Source: Petrolisthes cinctipes
Taxonomy: Eukaryota; Arthropoda; Malacostraca; Decapoda; Porcellanidae
Assembly (NCBI GenBank): GCA_033782935.1
Contig: JAWQEG010000360.1
Span: 1 to 64,000, forward strand
Length of the DNA: 64,000 bases
Direction: 5' to 3'
The notes below the pieces were generated by a model. That model searched no databases and was not told the origin of the DNA. It saw only the letters and a program-made list of their open reading frames with translations. Both the position numbers and the translations under genes were made by a program. Positions 27,001 to 40,842 of this stretch are shown here, in pieces; position 1 is the stretch's first letter, and each line of letters starts with the position of its first letter.

Positions 27001-30000
27001 TAAGCCCAAAACATGCTTAAAATCGATATATTAGGTGCCCAAAGTCGATATGTGCTTGCATCTTTTGTACCCGTTTATATCTCAAATTTAGGCTCAAAAC
27101 ACCCGAATATTCAATTTTATTGGGGCCCAGAAGCGATCTGTACATGCATACTCAGTGACAGAATATTTTCAAAATACAGACCCAAAACAAGCTGAAAATC
27201 GATATTTTGGTTCCCAAAGTCGATATGTGCATGCATCTTTAGTACCCGTTTATATCTCAAATTCTGGCTCAAAACACCCGAAAATTCGATATTTTTTAGT
27301 CCAAAAAGCGATCTGTACATACCTACTCCATGTTAGAATATTTTCATAATACAGGCCAAAAACATGCTAAAATCGATATTTTAGGTGCCGAACGTCAATA
27401 TGTGCATGCATCTTCAGTACCCGTTTATATCTCAAATTCAGGATCAAAACACCCGAATATCCGATTTTGTTTTGGCCCAGAAGCAATCTGTACATGCCTA
27501 CTCATTGCTAGAATATTTTCAAAATACAGGCCAAAAACATGCTAAAATCAATATTTTAGGTGCCCAAAGTCAATATGTGTATGCATCTTCAGTACCCATT
27601 TATATCTCAAATTCAGGCTCAAAACACCCGAATATTCGATTTTATTTTGGCCAAGAAGCGATCTGTACATGCCTACACATTGCTAGAATATTTTCAAACT
27701 ATAGGCCCGAAACATGCTGAAAATGAATATTTTAGGTGCAAAAAGTCGATATGTGCATGCATCTGCAGTACCCGTTTATATCTCAAATTCAGGCTTAAAA
27801 CACCCGAAAATTCTATATTTTTGGGTCCCAGAGGCAATCTGTACACGCCTACTCAGTGTTAGAATATTTTCAAAATACAGGCCAAAAACATGCTAAAATC
27901 GATATTTTAGGTGCCCAAAGTCAATATGTGTATGCATCTTCAGTACCCGTTTATATCTCAAATTCAGGCTCAAAACACCCGAATATCCAATTTTGTTTTG
28001 GCCCAGAAGCAATCTGTACATGCCTACTCATTGCTAGAATATTTTCATAGTACAGACCAAAAACATGCTAAAATCAATATTTTAGGTGCCCAAAGTCAAT
28101 ATGTGTATGCATCTTCAGTACCCGTTTATATCTCAAATTCAGGCTCAAAACACTCGAATATTCGATTTTATTTTGGCCCAGAAGCGATCTGTACATGCCT
28201 ACTCATTGCTAGAATATTTTCAAAATATAGGCCCAAAAAATGCTGAAAATCGATATTTTAGGTGACCAAAGTCGATATGTGAATGCATCTTCAGTACCCG
28301 TTTATATCTCAAATTCTGGCTCAAAACACCCGAAAATTCGATATTTTTTAGTCCAAGAAGCGATCTGTACATACCTACTCCATGTTAGAATATTTTCATA
28401 ATACAGGCCAAAAACATGCTAAAATCGATATTTTAGGTGCCGAACGTCAATATGTGTATGCATCTTCAGTACCCGTTTATATCACAAATTCAGGCTCAAA
28501 ACACCCGAATATCCGAGTTTGTTTTGGCCCAGAAGCAATCTGTACATGCCTTCTCATTGCTAGAATATTTTCATAGTACAGGCCAAAAACATGCTAAAAT
28601 CAATATTTTAGGTGCCCAAAGTTAATATGTGTATGCATCTTCAGTACCCGTTAATATCTCAAATTCAGGCTCAAAACACCCGAATATTCGATTTTATTTT
28701 GGCCAAGAAGCGATCTGTACATGCCTACACATTGCTAGAATATTTTCAAACTATAGGCTTGAAACATGCTAAATGAATATTTTAGGTGCAAAAAGTCGAT
28801 ATGTGCATGCATCTGCAGTACCCGTTTATATCTCAAATTCAGGCTTAAAACACCCGAAAATTTGATATTTTTGGGTCCCAGAAGCGATCTGTACATGCAT
28901 ACTCAGTGCTAGAATGTTTTCAAAATATAGGCCCAAAAAATGCTGAAAATCGATATTTTAGGTGACCAAAGTCAATATGTGAATGCATCTTCTGTACCCG
29001 TTTATATATCAAATTCAGGCGCAAAACACCCAAATATTCGATTTTATTTTGGCCCAGAAGCGATCTGTACATGCCTACTCAGTGCTAGAATATTTTCAAA
29101 ATATAAGCCCAAAACATGCTTAAAATCGATATATTAGGTGCCCAAAGTCGATATGTGCTTGCATCTTTTGTACCCGTTTATATCTCAAATTTAGGCTCAA
29201 AACACCCGAATATTCAATTTTATTGGGGCCCAGAAGCGATCTGTACATGCATACTCAGTGACAGAATATTTTCAAAATACAGACCCAAAACAAGCTGAAA
29301 ATCGATATTTTGGTTCCCAAAGTCGATATGTGCATGCATCTTCAGTACCCGTTTATATCTCAAATTCTGGCTCAAAACACCCGAAAATTCGATATTTTTT
29401 AGTCCAAAAAGCGATCTGTACATACCTACTCCATGTTAGAATATTTTCATAATACAGGCCAAAAACATGCAAAAATCGATATTTTAGGTGCCGAACGTCA
29501 ATATGTGTATGCATCTTCAGTACCCGTTTATATCTCAAATTCAGGCTCAAAACACCCGAATATCCGATTTTGTTTTGGCCCAGAAGCAATCTGTACATGC
29601 CTTCTCATTCCTAGAATATTTTCATAGTACAGGCCAAAAACATGCTAAAATCAATATTTTAGGTGCCCAAAGTCAATATGTGTATGCATCTTCAGTACCC
29701 GTTTATATCTCAAATTCAGGCTCAAAACACCCGAATATTCGATTTTATTTTGGCCAAGAAGCGATCTGTACATGCCTACACATTGCTAGAATATTTTCAA
29801 ACTATAGGCCCGAAACATGCTGAAAATGAATATTTTAGGTGCAAAAAGTCGATATGTGCATGCATCTGCAGTACCCGTTTATATCTCAAATTCAGGCTTA
29901 AAACACCCGAAAATTTGATATTTTTGGGTCCCAGAAGCGATCTGTACATGCATACTCAGTGCTAGAATGTTTTCAAAATATAGGCCCAAAAAATGCTGAA

Positions 30001-31039
30001 AATCGATATTTTAGGTGACCAAAGTCAATATGTGAATGCATCTTCTGTACCCGTTTATATATCAAATTCAGGCGCAAAACACCCAAATATTCGATTTTAT
30101 TTTGGCCCAGAAGCGATCTGTACATGCCTACTCAGTGCTAGAATATTTTCAAAATATAAGCCCAAAACATGCTTAAAATCGATATATTAGGTGCCCAAAG
30201 TCGATATGTGCTTGCATCTTTTGTACCCGTTTATATCTCAAATTTAGGCTCAAAACACCCGAATATTCAATTTTATTGGGGCCCAGAAGCGATCTGTACA
30301 TGCATACTCAGTGACAGAATATTTTCAAAATACAGACCCAAAACAAGCTGAAAATCGATATTTTGGTTCCCAAAGTCGATATGTGCATGCATCTTTAGTA
30401 CCCGTTTATATCTCAAATTCTGGCTCAAAACACCCGAAAATTCGATATTTTTTAGTCCAAAAAGCGATCTGTACATACCTACTCCATGTTAGAATATTTT
30501 CATAATACAGGCCAAAAACATGCTAAAATCGATATTTTAGGTGCCGAACGTCAATATGTGTATGCATCTTCAGTACCCGTTTATATCTCAAATTCAGGCT
30601 CAAAACACCCGAATATCCGATTTTGTTTTGGCCCAGAAGCAATCTGTACATGCCTACTCATTGCTAGAATATTTTCAAAATACAGGCCAAAAACATGCTA
30701 AAATCAATATTTTAGGTGCCCAAAGTCAATATGTGTATGCATCTTCAGTACCCATTTATATCTCAAATTCAGGCTCAAAACACCCGAATATTCGATTTTA
30801 TTTTGGCCAAGAAGCGATCTGTACATGCCTACACATTGCTAGAATATTTTCAAACTATAGGCCCGAAACATGCTGAAAATGAATATTTTAGGTGCAAAAA
30901 GTCGATATGTGCATGCATCTGCAGTACCCGTTTATATCTCAAATTCAGGCTTAAAACACCCGAAAATTCTATATTTTTGGGTTCCAGAGGCAATCTGTAC
31001 ACGCCTACTCAGTGTTAGAATATTTTCAAAATACAGGCC
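24015..31039 (+). repeat. 7,025-bp super-repeat, copy 2
   Basis: Nearly identical to copy 1, with tags at 25279, 26332, 27385, 28437, 29488 and 30541. Shared quirks such as AGGCTTGAAACATGCTAAATG (21731 and 28756, with a 3-base loss) show that the two long units, not only their six-mers, were copied together. Confidence 0.9.
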
Positions 31040-33470
31040 AAAAACATGCTAAAATCGATATTTTAGGTGCCCAAAGTCAATATGTGTATGCATCTTCAGT
31101 ACCCGTTTATATCTCAAATTCAGGCTCAAAACACCCGAATATCCAATTTTGTTTTGGCCCAGAAGCAATCTGTACATGCCTACTCATTGCTAGAATATTT
31201 TCATAGTACAGACCAAAAACATGCTAAAATCAATATTTTAGGTGCCCAAAGTCAATATGTGTATGCATCTTCAGTACCCGTTTATATCTCAAATTCAGGC
31301 TCAAAACACTCGAATATTGGATTTTATTTTGGCCCAGAAGCGATCTGTACATGACTACTCATTGCTAGAATATTTTCAAAATATAGGACCAAAACATGAT
31401 AAAATCGATATTTTAGGTGCCCAAAGTCGATATGTGAATGCATCTTCTGTACCCGTTTTTATATCAAATTCAGGCGCAAAACACCCAAATATTCGATTTT
31501 ATTTTGGCCCAGAAGCGATCTGTACATGCCTACTCAGTGCTAGAATATTTTCAAAACATAAGCCCAAAACATGCTGAAAATCGATATATTAGGTGCCCAA
31601 AGTCGATATGTGCGCGCATGCTTGCATCTTTTGTACCCGTTTATATCTGAAATTCAGGCTCAAAACACCCGAATATTCGATTTTATTGGGGCCCAGAAGC
31701 GATCTGTACATGCCTACTCAGTGTTAGAATATTTTCAAAATACAGGCCAAAAACATGCTGGAAATCGATATTTTAGGTTACCAAAGTTAATATGTGCATG
31801 CATTTTCTGTACCCGTTTCTATTCCATATTTGTGTTCAAAACACCGAAAAAAATCGATATTTTGGGGTCCCAGAAGCTATCTGTATATGCCTACTTCGTG
31901 TTAGAGTATATTCAATATACAGGCCCAAAACATGCTGAAAATCGATATTTTAGGTGCACAAAGTCAATATGTGTATGCATCTTCAGTACCCGTTTATATC
32001 TCAAATTCAGGCTTAAAACGCCCGAAAATTTAATATTTTTGGGTCCCAGAAGCGATCTGTACATGCATACTCAGTGCTAGAATGTTTTCAAAATATAGGC
32101 CCAAAAAATGCTGAAAATCGATATTTTAGGTGACCAAAGTCGATATGTGAATGCATCTTCAGTACCCGTTTATATCTCAAATTCTGGCTCAAAACACCCG
32201 AAAATTCGATATTTTTTAGTCCAAGAAGCGATCTGTACATACCTACTCCATGTTAGAATATTTTCATAATACAGGCCAAAAACATGCTAAAATCGATATT
32301 TTAGGTGCCGAACGTCAATATGTGTATGCATCTTCAGTACCCGTTTATATCTCAAATTCAGGCTCAAAACACCCGAATATCCGAGTTTGTTTTGGCCCAG
32401 AAGCAATCTGTACATGCCTTCTCATTGCTAGAATATTTTCATAGTACAGGCCAAAAACATGCTAAAATCAATATTTTAGGTGCCCAAAGTCAATATGTGT
32501 ATGCATCTTCAGTACCCGTTTATATCTCAAATTCAGGCTCAAAACACCCGAATATTCGATTTTATTTTGGCCAAGAAGCGATCTGTACATGCCTACACAT
32601 TGCTAGAATATTTTCAAACTATAGGCCCGAAACATGCTGAAAATGAATATTTTAGGTGCAAAAAGTCGATATGTGCATGCATCTGCATTACCCGTTTATA
32701 TCTCAAATTCAGGCTTAAAACACCCGAAAATTTGATATTTTTGGGTCCCAGAAGCGATCTGTACATGCATACTCAGTGCTAGAATGTTTTCAAAATATAG
32801 GCCCAAAAAATGCTGAAAATCGATATTTTAGGTGACCAAAGTCAATATGTGAATGCATCTTCTGTACCCGTTTATATATCAAATTCAGGCGCAAAACACC
32901 CAAATATTCGATTTTATTTTGGCCCAGAAGCGATCTGTACATGCCTACTCAGTGCTAGAATATTTTCAAAATATAAGCCCAAAACATGCTTAAAATCGAT
33001 ATATTAGGTGCCCAAAGTCGATATGTGCTTGCATCTTTTGTACCCGTTTATATCTCAAATTTAGGCTCAAAACACCCGAATATTCAATTTTATTGGGGCC
33101 CAGAAGCGATCTGTACATGCATACTCAGTGACAGAATATTTTCAAAATACAGACCCAAAACAAGCTGAAAATCGATATTTTGGTTCCCAAAGTCGATATG
33201 TGCATGCATCTTCAGTACCCGTTTATATCTCAAATTCTGGCTCAAAACACCCGAAAATTCGATATTTTTTAGTCCAAAAAGCGATCTGTACATACCTACT
33301 CCATGTTAGAATATTTTCATAATACAGGCCAAAAACATGCTAAAATCGATATTTTAGGTGCCGAACGTCAATATGTGTATGCATCTTCAGTACCCGTTTA
33401 TATCTCAAATTCAGGCTCAAAACACCCGAATATCCGATTTTGTTTTGGCCCAGAAGCAATCTGTACATGC
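31040..33470 (+). repeat. 7,025-bp super-repeat, partial copy 3
   Basis: Continues the 7,025/7,026-bp register, with tags at 32305 and 33358, up to about 33470. There CCTTCTCATTGC of the earlier copies is replaced by CCTACTCATTGC and the sequence passes into the 3,507-bp HOR. Its connector reads AATCGATATTTTAGGTGCCC near 31400 where copies 1 and 2 have AATCGACATTTTAGGTGCC. Confidence 0.85.
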
Positions 33471-33828
33471 CTACTCATTGCTAGAATATTTTCAAAATAC
33501 AGGCCAAAAACATGCTAAAATCGATATTTTAGGTGCCCAAAGTCAATATGTGTATGCATCTTCAGTACCCATTTATATCTCAAATTCAGGCTCAAAACAC
33601 CCGAATATTCGATTTTATTTTGGCCAAGAAGCGATCTGTACATGCCTACACATTGCTAGAATATTTTCAAACTATAGGCCCGAAACATGCTGAAAATGAA
33701 TATTTTAGGTGCAAAAAGTCGATATGTGCATGCATCTGCAGTACCCGTTTATATCTCAAATTCAGGCTTAAAACACCCGAAAATTCTATATTTTTGGGTT
33801 CCAGAGGCAATCTGTACACGCCTACTCA

Positions 33829-36800
33829 GTGTTAGAATATTTTCAAAATACAGGCCAAAAACATGCTGGAAATCGATATTTTAGTTTCCCAAAGTTAATA
33901 TGTGCATGCATTTTCTGTACCCGTTTCTATTCCATATTCGTGTTCAAAACACCCAAAAATTCGATATTTTTGGGTCCCAGAAGCTATCTGTATATGCCTA
34001 CTTCGTGTTAGAGTATATTCAATATACAGGCCCAAAACATGCTGAAAATCGATAATTTAGGTGCCCAAAGTGTGTGTGCATCTTCAGTACCCGTTTATAT
34101 CTCAAATTCAGGCTTAAAACACCTGAAAATTCGATATTTTAGGGTCCCAGAAGCGATCTGTACATGCATACTCAGTGCTAGAATGTTTTCAAGATATTCG
34201 CCCAAAACATGCTGAAAATCGATATTTTATGTGCCCAAAGTCGATATGTGCATGCATCTTCTGTACACGTTTATATCTCAAATTCAGGCTCAAAACATCC
34301 GAATATTCGATTTTATTGGGGCCCAGAAGCTATCTGTGCCTGCCTACGCAGTAATAGAATATTTTCAAGATTCAGGCCCAAAACATGCTGAAAATCGATA
34401 TATTTGGTGCCGAAAGTCGATATGTGCATGCATCTTCTGTACCCGTTTATATCTCAAATTCAGGCTTAAAACACCCGAATATTCGATTTTATTGGGGCCC
34501 AGAAGCGATCTGTACATGCCTACTCAGTGACAGAATTTTTTCAAAATACAGGCCCAAAAAATGCTGAAAATCGATATTTTAGGTGCCCAAAGTCGATTTG
34601 TGCATGCATCTTCAGTACCCGTTTATATCTCAAATTCGGGCTCAAAAAAACAGAAAATTCGATATTTTTGGGTCCCAGAATCAATCTGTACACGCCTACT
34701 CAGTGTTAGAATATTTTCAAAATACAAGCCAAAAACATGCTGGAAATCGATATTTTAGGTTCATAAAGTTATTATGTGCATTTATTTTCTGTACCCGTTT
34801 CTATCCCATATTCGTATTCAAAACACCCAAAAATTCGATATTTTTGGGTCCCAGAAGCTATCTGTATATGCCTACTTCGTGTTAGAGTGTTTTTAATATA
34901 CAGGCCCAAAACATGCTGAAAATCGATATTTTAGGTGCATAAAGTCGATATGTGCATGCATCTTAGTAACCGTTTATATCTCAAATTCAGGCTCAAAACA
35001 CCCGAATATTCGATTTTATTTTGGCCAAGAAGCGATCTTTACATGCCTACACATTGCTAGAATATTTTCAAACTATAGGCCCGAAACATGCTGAAAATGA
35101 ATATTTTAGGTGCAAAAAGTCGATATGTGCATGCATCTGCAGTACCCGTTTATATCTCAAATTCAGGCTTAAAACACCCGAAAATTTGATATTTTTGGGT
35201 CCCAGAAGCGATCTGTACATGCATACTCAGTGCTAGAATGTTTTCAAAATATAGGCCCAAAAAATGCTGAAAATCGATATTTTAGGTGACCAAAGTCAAT
35301 ATGTGAATGCATCTTCTGTACCCGTTTATATATCAAATTCAGGCGCAAAACACCCAAATATTCGATTTTATTTTGGCCCAGAAGCGATCTGTACATGCCT
35401 ACTCAGTGCTAGAATAATTTCAAAATATAAGCCCAAAACATGCTTAAAATCGATATATTAGGTGCCCAAAGTCGATATGTGCTTGCATCTTTTGTACCCG
35501 TTTATATCTCAAATTTAGGCTCAAAACACCCGAATATTCAATTTTATTGGGGCCCAGAAGCGATCTGTACATGCATACTCAGTGACAGAATATTTTCAAA
35601 ATACAGACCCAAAACAAGCTGAAAATCGATATTTTGGTTCCCAAAGTCGATATGTGCATGCATCTTCAGTACCCGTTTATATCTCAAATTCTGGCTCAAA
35701 ACACCCGAAAATTCGATATTTTTTAGTCCAAAAAGCGATCTGTACATACCTACTCCATGTTAGAATATTTTCATAATACAGGCCAAAAACATGCTAAAAT
35801 CGATATTTTAGGTGCCGAACGTCAATATGTGTATGCATCTTCAGTACCCGTTTATATCTCAAATTCAGGCTCAAAACACCCGAATATCCGATTTTGTTTT
35901 GGCCCAGAAGCAATCTGTACATGCCTACTCATTGCTAGAATATTTTCAAAATACAGGCCAAAAACATGCTAAAATCGATATTTTAGGTGCCCAAAGTCAA
36001 TATGTGTATGCATCTTCAGTACCCATTTATATCTCAAATTCAGGCTCAAAACACCCGAATATTCGATTTTATTTTGGCCAAGAAGCGATCTGTACATGCC
36101 TACACATTGCTAGAATATTTTCAAACTATAGGCCCGAAATATGCTGAAAATGAATATTTTAGGTGCAAAAAGTCGATATGTGCATGCATCTGCAGTACCC
36201 GTTTATATCTCAAATTCAGGCTTAAAACACCCGAAAATTTGATATTTTTGGGTCCCAGAAGCGATCTGTACATGCATACTCAGTGCTAGAATGTTTTCAA
36301 AATATAGGCCCAAAAAATGCTGAAAATCGATATTTTAGGTGACCAAAGTCAATATGTGAATGCATCTTCTGTACCCGTTTATATATCAAATTCAGGCGCA
36401 AAACACCCAAATATTCGATTTTATTTTGGCCCAGAAGCGATCTGTACATGCCAACTCAGTGCTAGAATATTTTCAAAATATAAGCCCAAGACATGCTTAA
36501 AATCGATATATTAGGTGCCCAAAGTCGATATGTGCTTGCATCTTTTGTACCCGTTTATTTCTCAAATTTAGGCCCAAAACACCCGAATATTCAATTTTAT
36601 TGGGGCCCAGAAGCGATCTGTACATGCATACTCAGTGACAGAATATTTTCAAAATACAGACCCAAAACAAGCTGAAAATCGATATTTTGGTTCCCAAAGT
36701 CGATATGTGCATGCATCTTCAGTACCCGTTTATATCTCAAATTCTGGCTCAAAACACCCGAAAATTCGATATTTTTTAGTCCAAAAAGCGATCTGTACAT

Positions 36801-37335
36801 ACCTACTCCATGTTAGAATATTTTCATAATACAGGCCAAAAACATGCTAAAATCGATATTTTATGTGCCGAACGTCAATATGTGTATGCATCTTCAGTAC
36901 CCGTTTATATCTCAAATTCAGGCTCAAAACACCCGAATATCCGATTTTGTTTTGGCCCAGAAGCAATCTGTACATGCCTACTCATTGCTAGAATATTTTC
37001 AAAATACAGGCTAAAAACATGCTAAAATCAATATTTTAGGTGCCCAAAGTCAATATGTGTATGCATCTTCAGTACCCATTTATATCTCAAATTCAGGCTC
37101 AAAACACCCGAATATTCGATTTTATTTTGGCCAAGAAGCGATCTGTACATGCCTACACATTGCTAGAATATTTTCAAACTATAGGCCCGAAACATGCTGA
37201 AAATGAATATTTTAGGTGCAAAAAGTCGATATGTGCATGCATCTGCAGTACCCGTTTATATCTCAAATTCAGGCTTAAAACACCCGAAAATTCTATATTT
37301 TTGGGTCCCAGAGGCAATCTGTACACGCCTACTCA
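33829..37335 (+). repeat. 3,507-bp HOR, copy A (20 monomers)
   Basis: Made of about 1.4 kb of distinctive monomers (including CCAAAGTGTGTGTGCATC near 34071 and TTCGGGCTCAAAAAAACAG near 34635) plus about two six-mer equivalents (tags at 35812 and 36865). All of it recurs exactly 3,507 bp later. Confidence 0.9.
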
Positions 37336-40300
37336 GTGTTAGAATATTTTCAAAATACAGGCCAAAAACATGCTGGAAATCGATATTTTAGTTTCCCAAA
37401 GTTAATATGTGCATGCATTTTCTGTACCCGTTTCTATTCCATATTCGTGTTGAAAACACCCAAAAATTCGATATTTTTGGGTCCCAGAAGCTATCTGTAT
37501 ATGCCTACTTCGTGTTAGAGTATATTCAATATACAGGCCCAAAACATGCTGAAAATCGATAATTTAGGTGCCCAAAGTGTGTGTGCATCTTCAGTACCCG
37601 TTTATATCTCAAATTCAGGCTTAAAACACCCGAAAATTCGATATTTTAGGGTCCCAGAAGCGATCTGTACATGCATACTCAGTGCTAGAATGTTTTCAAG
37701 ATATTCGCCCAAAACATGCTGAAAATCGATATTTTATGTGCCCAAAGTCGATATGTGCATGCATCTTCTGTACACGTTTATATCTCAAATTCAGGCTCAA
37801 AACATCCGAATATTCGATTTTATTGGGGCCCAGAAGCTATCTGTGCCTGCCTACGCAGTAATAGAATATTTTCAAGATTCAGGCCCAAAACATGCTGAAA
37901 ATCGACATATTTGGTGCCGAAAGTCGATATGTGCATGCATCTTCTGTACCCGTTTATATCTCAAATTCAGGCTTAAAACACCCGAATATTCGATTTTATT
38001 GGGGCCCAGAAGCGATCTGTACATGCCTACTCAGTGACAGAATTTTTTCAATATACAGGCCCAAAAAATGCTGAAAATCGATATTTTAGGTGCCCAAAGT
38101 CGATTTGTGCATGCATCTTCAGTACCCGTTTATATCTCAAATTCGGGCTCAAAAAAACAGAAAATTCGATATTTTTGGGTCCCAGAATCAATCTGTACAC
38201 GCCTACTCAGTGTTAGAATATTTTCAAAATACAAGCCAAAAACATGCTGGAAATCGATATTTTAGGTTCATAAAGTTATTATGTGCATTTATTTTCTGTA
38301 CCCGTTTCTATCCCATATTCGTATTCAAAACACCCAAAAATTCGATATTTTTGGGTCCCAGAAGCTATCTGTATATGCCTACTTCGTGTTAGAGTGTTTT
38401 TAATATACAGGCCCAAAACATGCTGAAAATCGATATTTTAGGTGCATAAAGTCGATATGTGCATGCATCTTAGTAACCGTTTATATCTCAAATTCAGGCT
38501 CAAAACACCCGAATATTCGATTTTATTTTGGCCAAGAAGCGATCTGTACATGCCTACACATTGCTAGAATATTTTCAAACTATAGGCCCGAAACATGCTG
38601 AAAATGAATATTTTAGGTGCAAAAAGTCGATATGTGCATGCATCTGCAGTACCTGTTTATATCTCAAATTCAGGCTTAAAACACCCGAAAATTTGATATT
38701 TTTGGGTCCCAGAAGCGATCTGTACATGCATACTCAGTGCTAGAATGTTTTCAAAATATAGGCCCAAAAAATGCTGAAAATCGATATTTTAGGTGACCAA
38801 AGTCAATATGTGAATGCATCTTCTGTACCCGTTTATATATCAAATTCAGGCGCAAAACACCCAAATATTCGATTTTATTTTGGCCCAGAAGCGATCTGTA
38901 CATGCCTACTCAGTGCTAGAATATTTTCAAAATATAAGCCCAAAACATGCTTAAAATCGATATATTAGGTGCCCAAAGTCGATATGTGCTTGCATCTTTT
39001 GTACCCGTTTATATCTCAAATTTAGGCTCAAAACACCCGAATATTCAATTTTATTGGGGCCCAGAAGCGATCTGTACATGCATACTCAGTGACAGAATAT
39101 TTTCAAAATACAGACCCAAAACAAGCTGAAAATCGATATTTTGGTTCCCAAAGTCGATATGTGCATGCATCTTCAGTACCCGTTTATATCTCAAATTCTG
39201 GCTCAAAACACCCGAAAATTCGATATTTTTTAGTCCAAAAAGCGATCTGTACATACCTACTCCATGTTAGAATATTTTCATAATACAGGCCAAAAACATG
39301 CTAAAATCGATATTTTAGGTGCCGAACGTCAATATGTGTATGCATCTTCAGTACCCGTTTATATCTCAAATTCAGGCTCAAAACACCCGAATATCCAATT
39401 TTGTTTTGGCCCAGAAGCAATCTGTACATGCCTACTCATTGCTAGAATATTTTCAAAATACAGGCCAAAAACATGCTAAAATCAATATTTTAGGTGCCCA
39501 AAGTCAATATGTGTATGCATCTTCAGTACCCATTTATATCTCAAATTCAGGCTCAAAACACCCGAATATTCGATTTTATTTTGGCCAAGAAGCGATCTGT
39601 ACATGCCTACACATTGCTAGAATATTTTCAAACTATAGGACCGAAACATGCTGAAAATGAATATTTTAGGTGCAAAAAGTCGATATGTGCATGCATCTGC
39701 AGTACCCGTTTATATCTCAAATTCAGGCTTAAAACACCCGAAAATTTGATATTTTTGTGTCCCAGAAGCGATCTGTACATGCATACTCAGTGCTAGAATG
39801 TTTTCAAAATATAGGCCCAAAAAATGCTGAAAATCGATATTTTAGGTGACCAAAGTCAATATGTGAATGCATCTTCTGTACCCGTTTATATATCAAATTC
39901 AGGCGCAAAACACCCAAATATTCGATTTTATTTTGGCCCAGAAGCGATCTGTACATGCCTACTCAGTGCTAGAATATTTTCAAAATATAAGCCCAAAACA
40001 TGCTTAAAATCGATATATTAGGTGCCCAAAGTCGATATGTGCTTGCATCTTTTGTACCCGTTTATATCTCAAATTTAGGCTCAAAACACCCGAATATTCA
40101 ATTTTATTGGGGCCCAGAAGCGATCTGTACATGCATACTCAGTGACAGAATATTTTCAAAATATAGACCCAAAACAAGCTGAAAATCGATATTTTGGTTC
40201 CCAAAGTCGATATGTGCATGCATCTTCAGTACCCGTTTATATCTCAAATTCTGGCTCAAAACACCCGAAAATTCGATATTTTTTAGTCCAAAAAGCGATC

Positions 40301-40842
40301 TGTACATACCTACTCAATGTTAGAATATTTTCATAATACAGGCCAAAAACATGCTAAAATCGATATTTTAGGTGCCGAACGTCAATATGTGTATGCATCT
40401 TCAGTACCCGTTTATATCTCAAATTCAGGCTCAAAACACCCGAATATCCGATTTTGTTTTGGCCCAGAAGCAATCTGTACATGCCTACTCATTGCTAGAA
40501 TATTTTCAAAATACAGGCCAAAAACATGCTAAAATCGATATTTTAGGTGCCCAAAGTCAATATGTGTATGCATCTTCAGTACCCATTTATATCTCAAATT
40601 CAGGCTCAAAACACCCGAATATTCGATTTTATTTTGGCCAAGAAGCGATCTGTACATGCCTACACATTGCTAGAATATTTTCAAACTATAGGCCCGAAAC
40701 ATGCTGAAAATGAATATTTTAGGTGCAAAAAGTCGATATGTGCATGCATCTGCAGTACCCGTTTATATCTCAAATTCAGGCTTAAAACACCCGAAAATTC
40801 TATATTTTTGGGTCCCAGAGGCAATCTGTACACGCCTACTCA
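37336..40842 (+). repeat. 3,507-bp HOR, copy B
   Basis: Near-identical to copy A with isolated base changes, such as GATATTCGCC retained and AATCGACATATTTGG for AATCGATATATTTGG near 37901. Tags are at 39319 and 40372. Confidence 0.9.
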
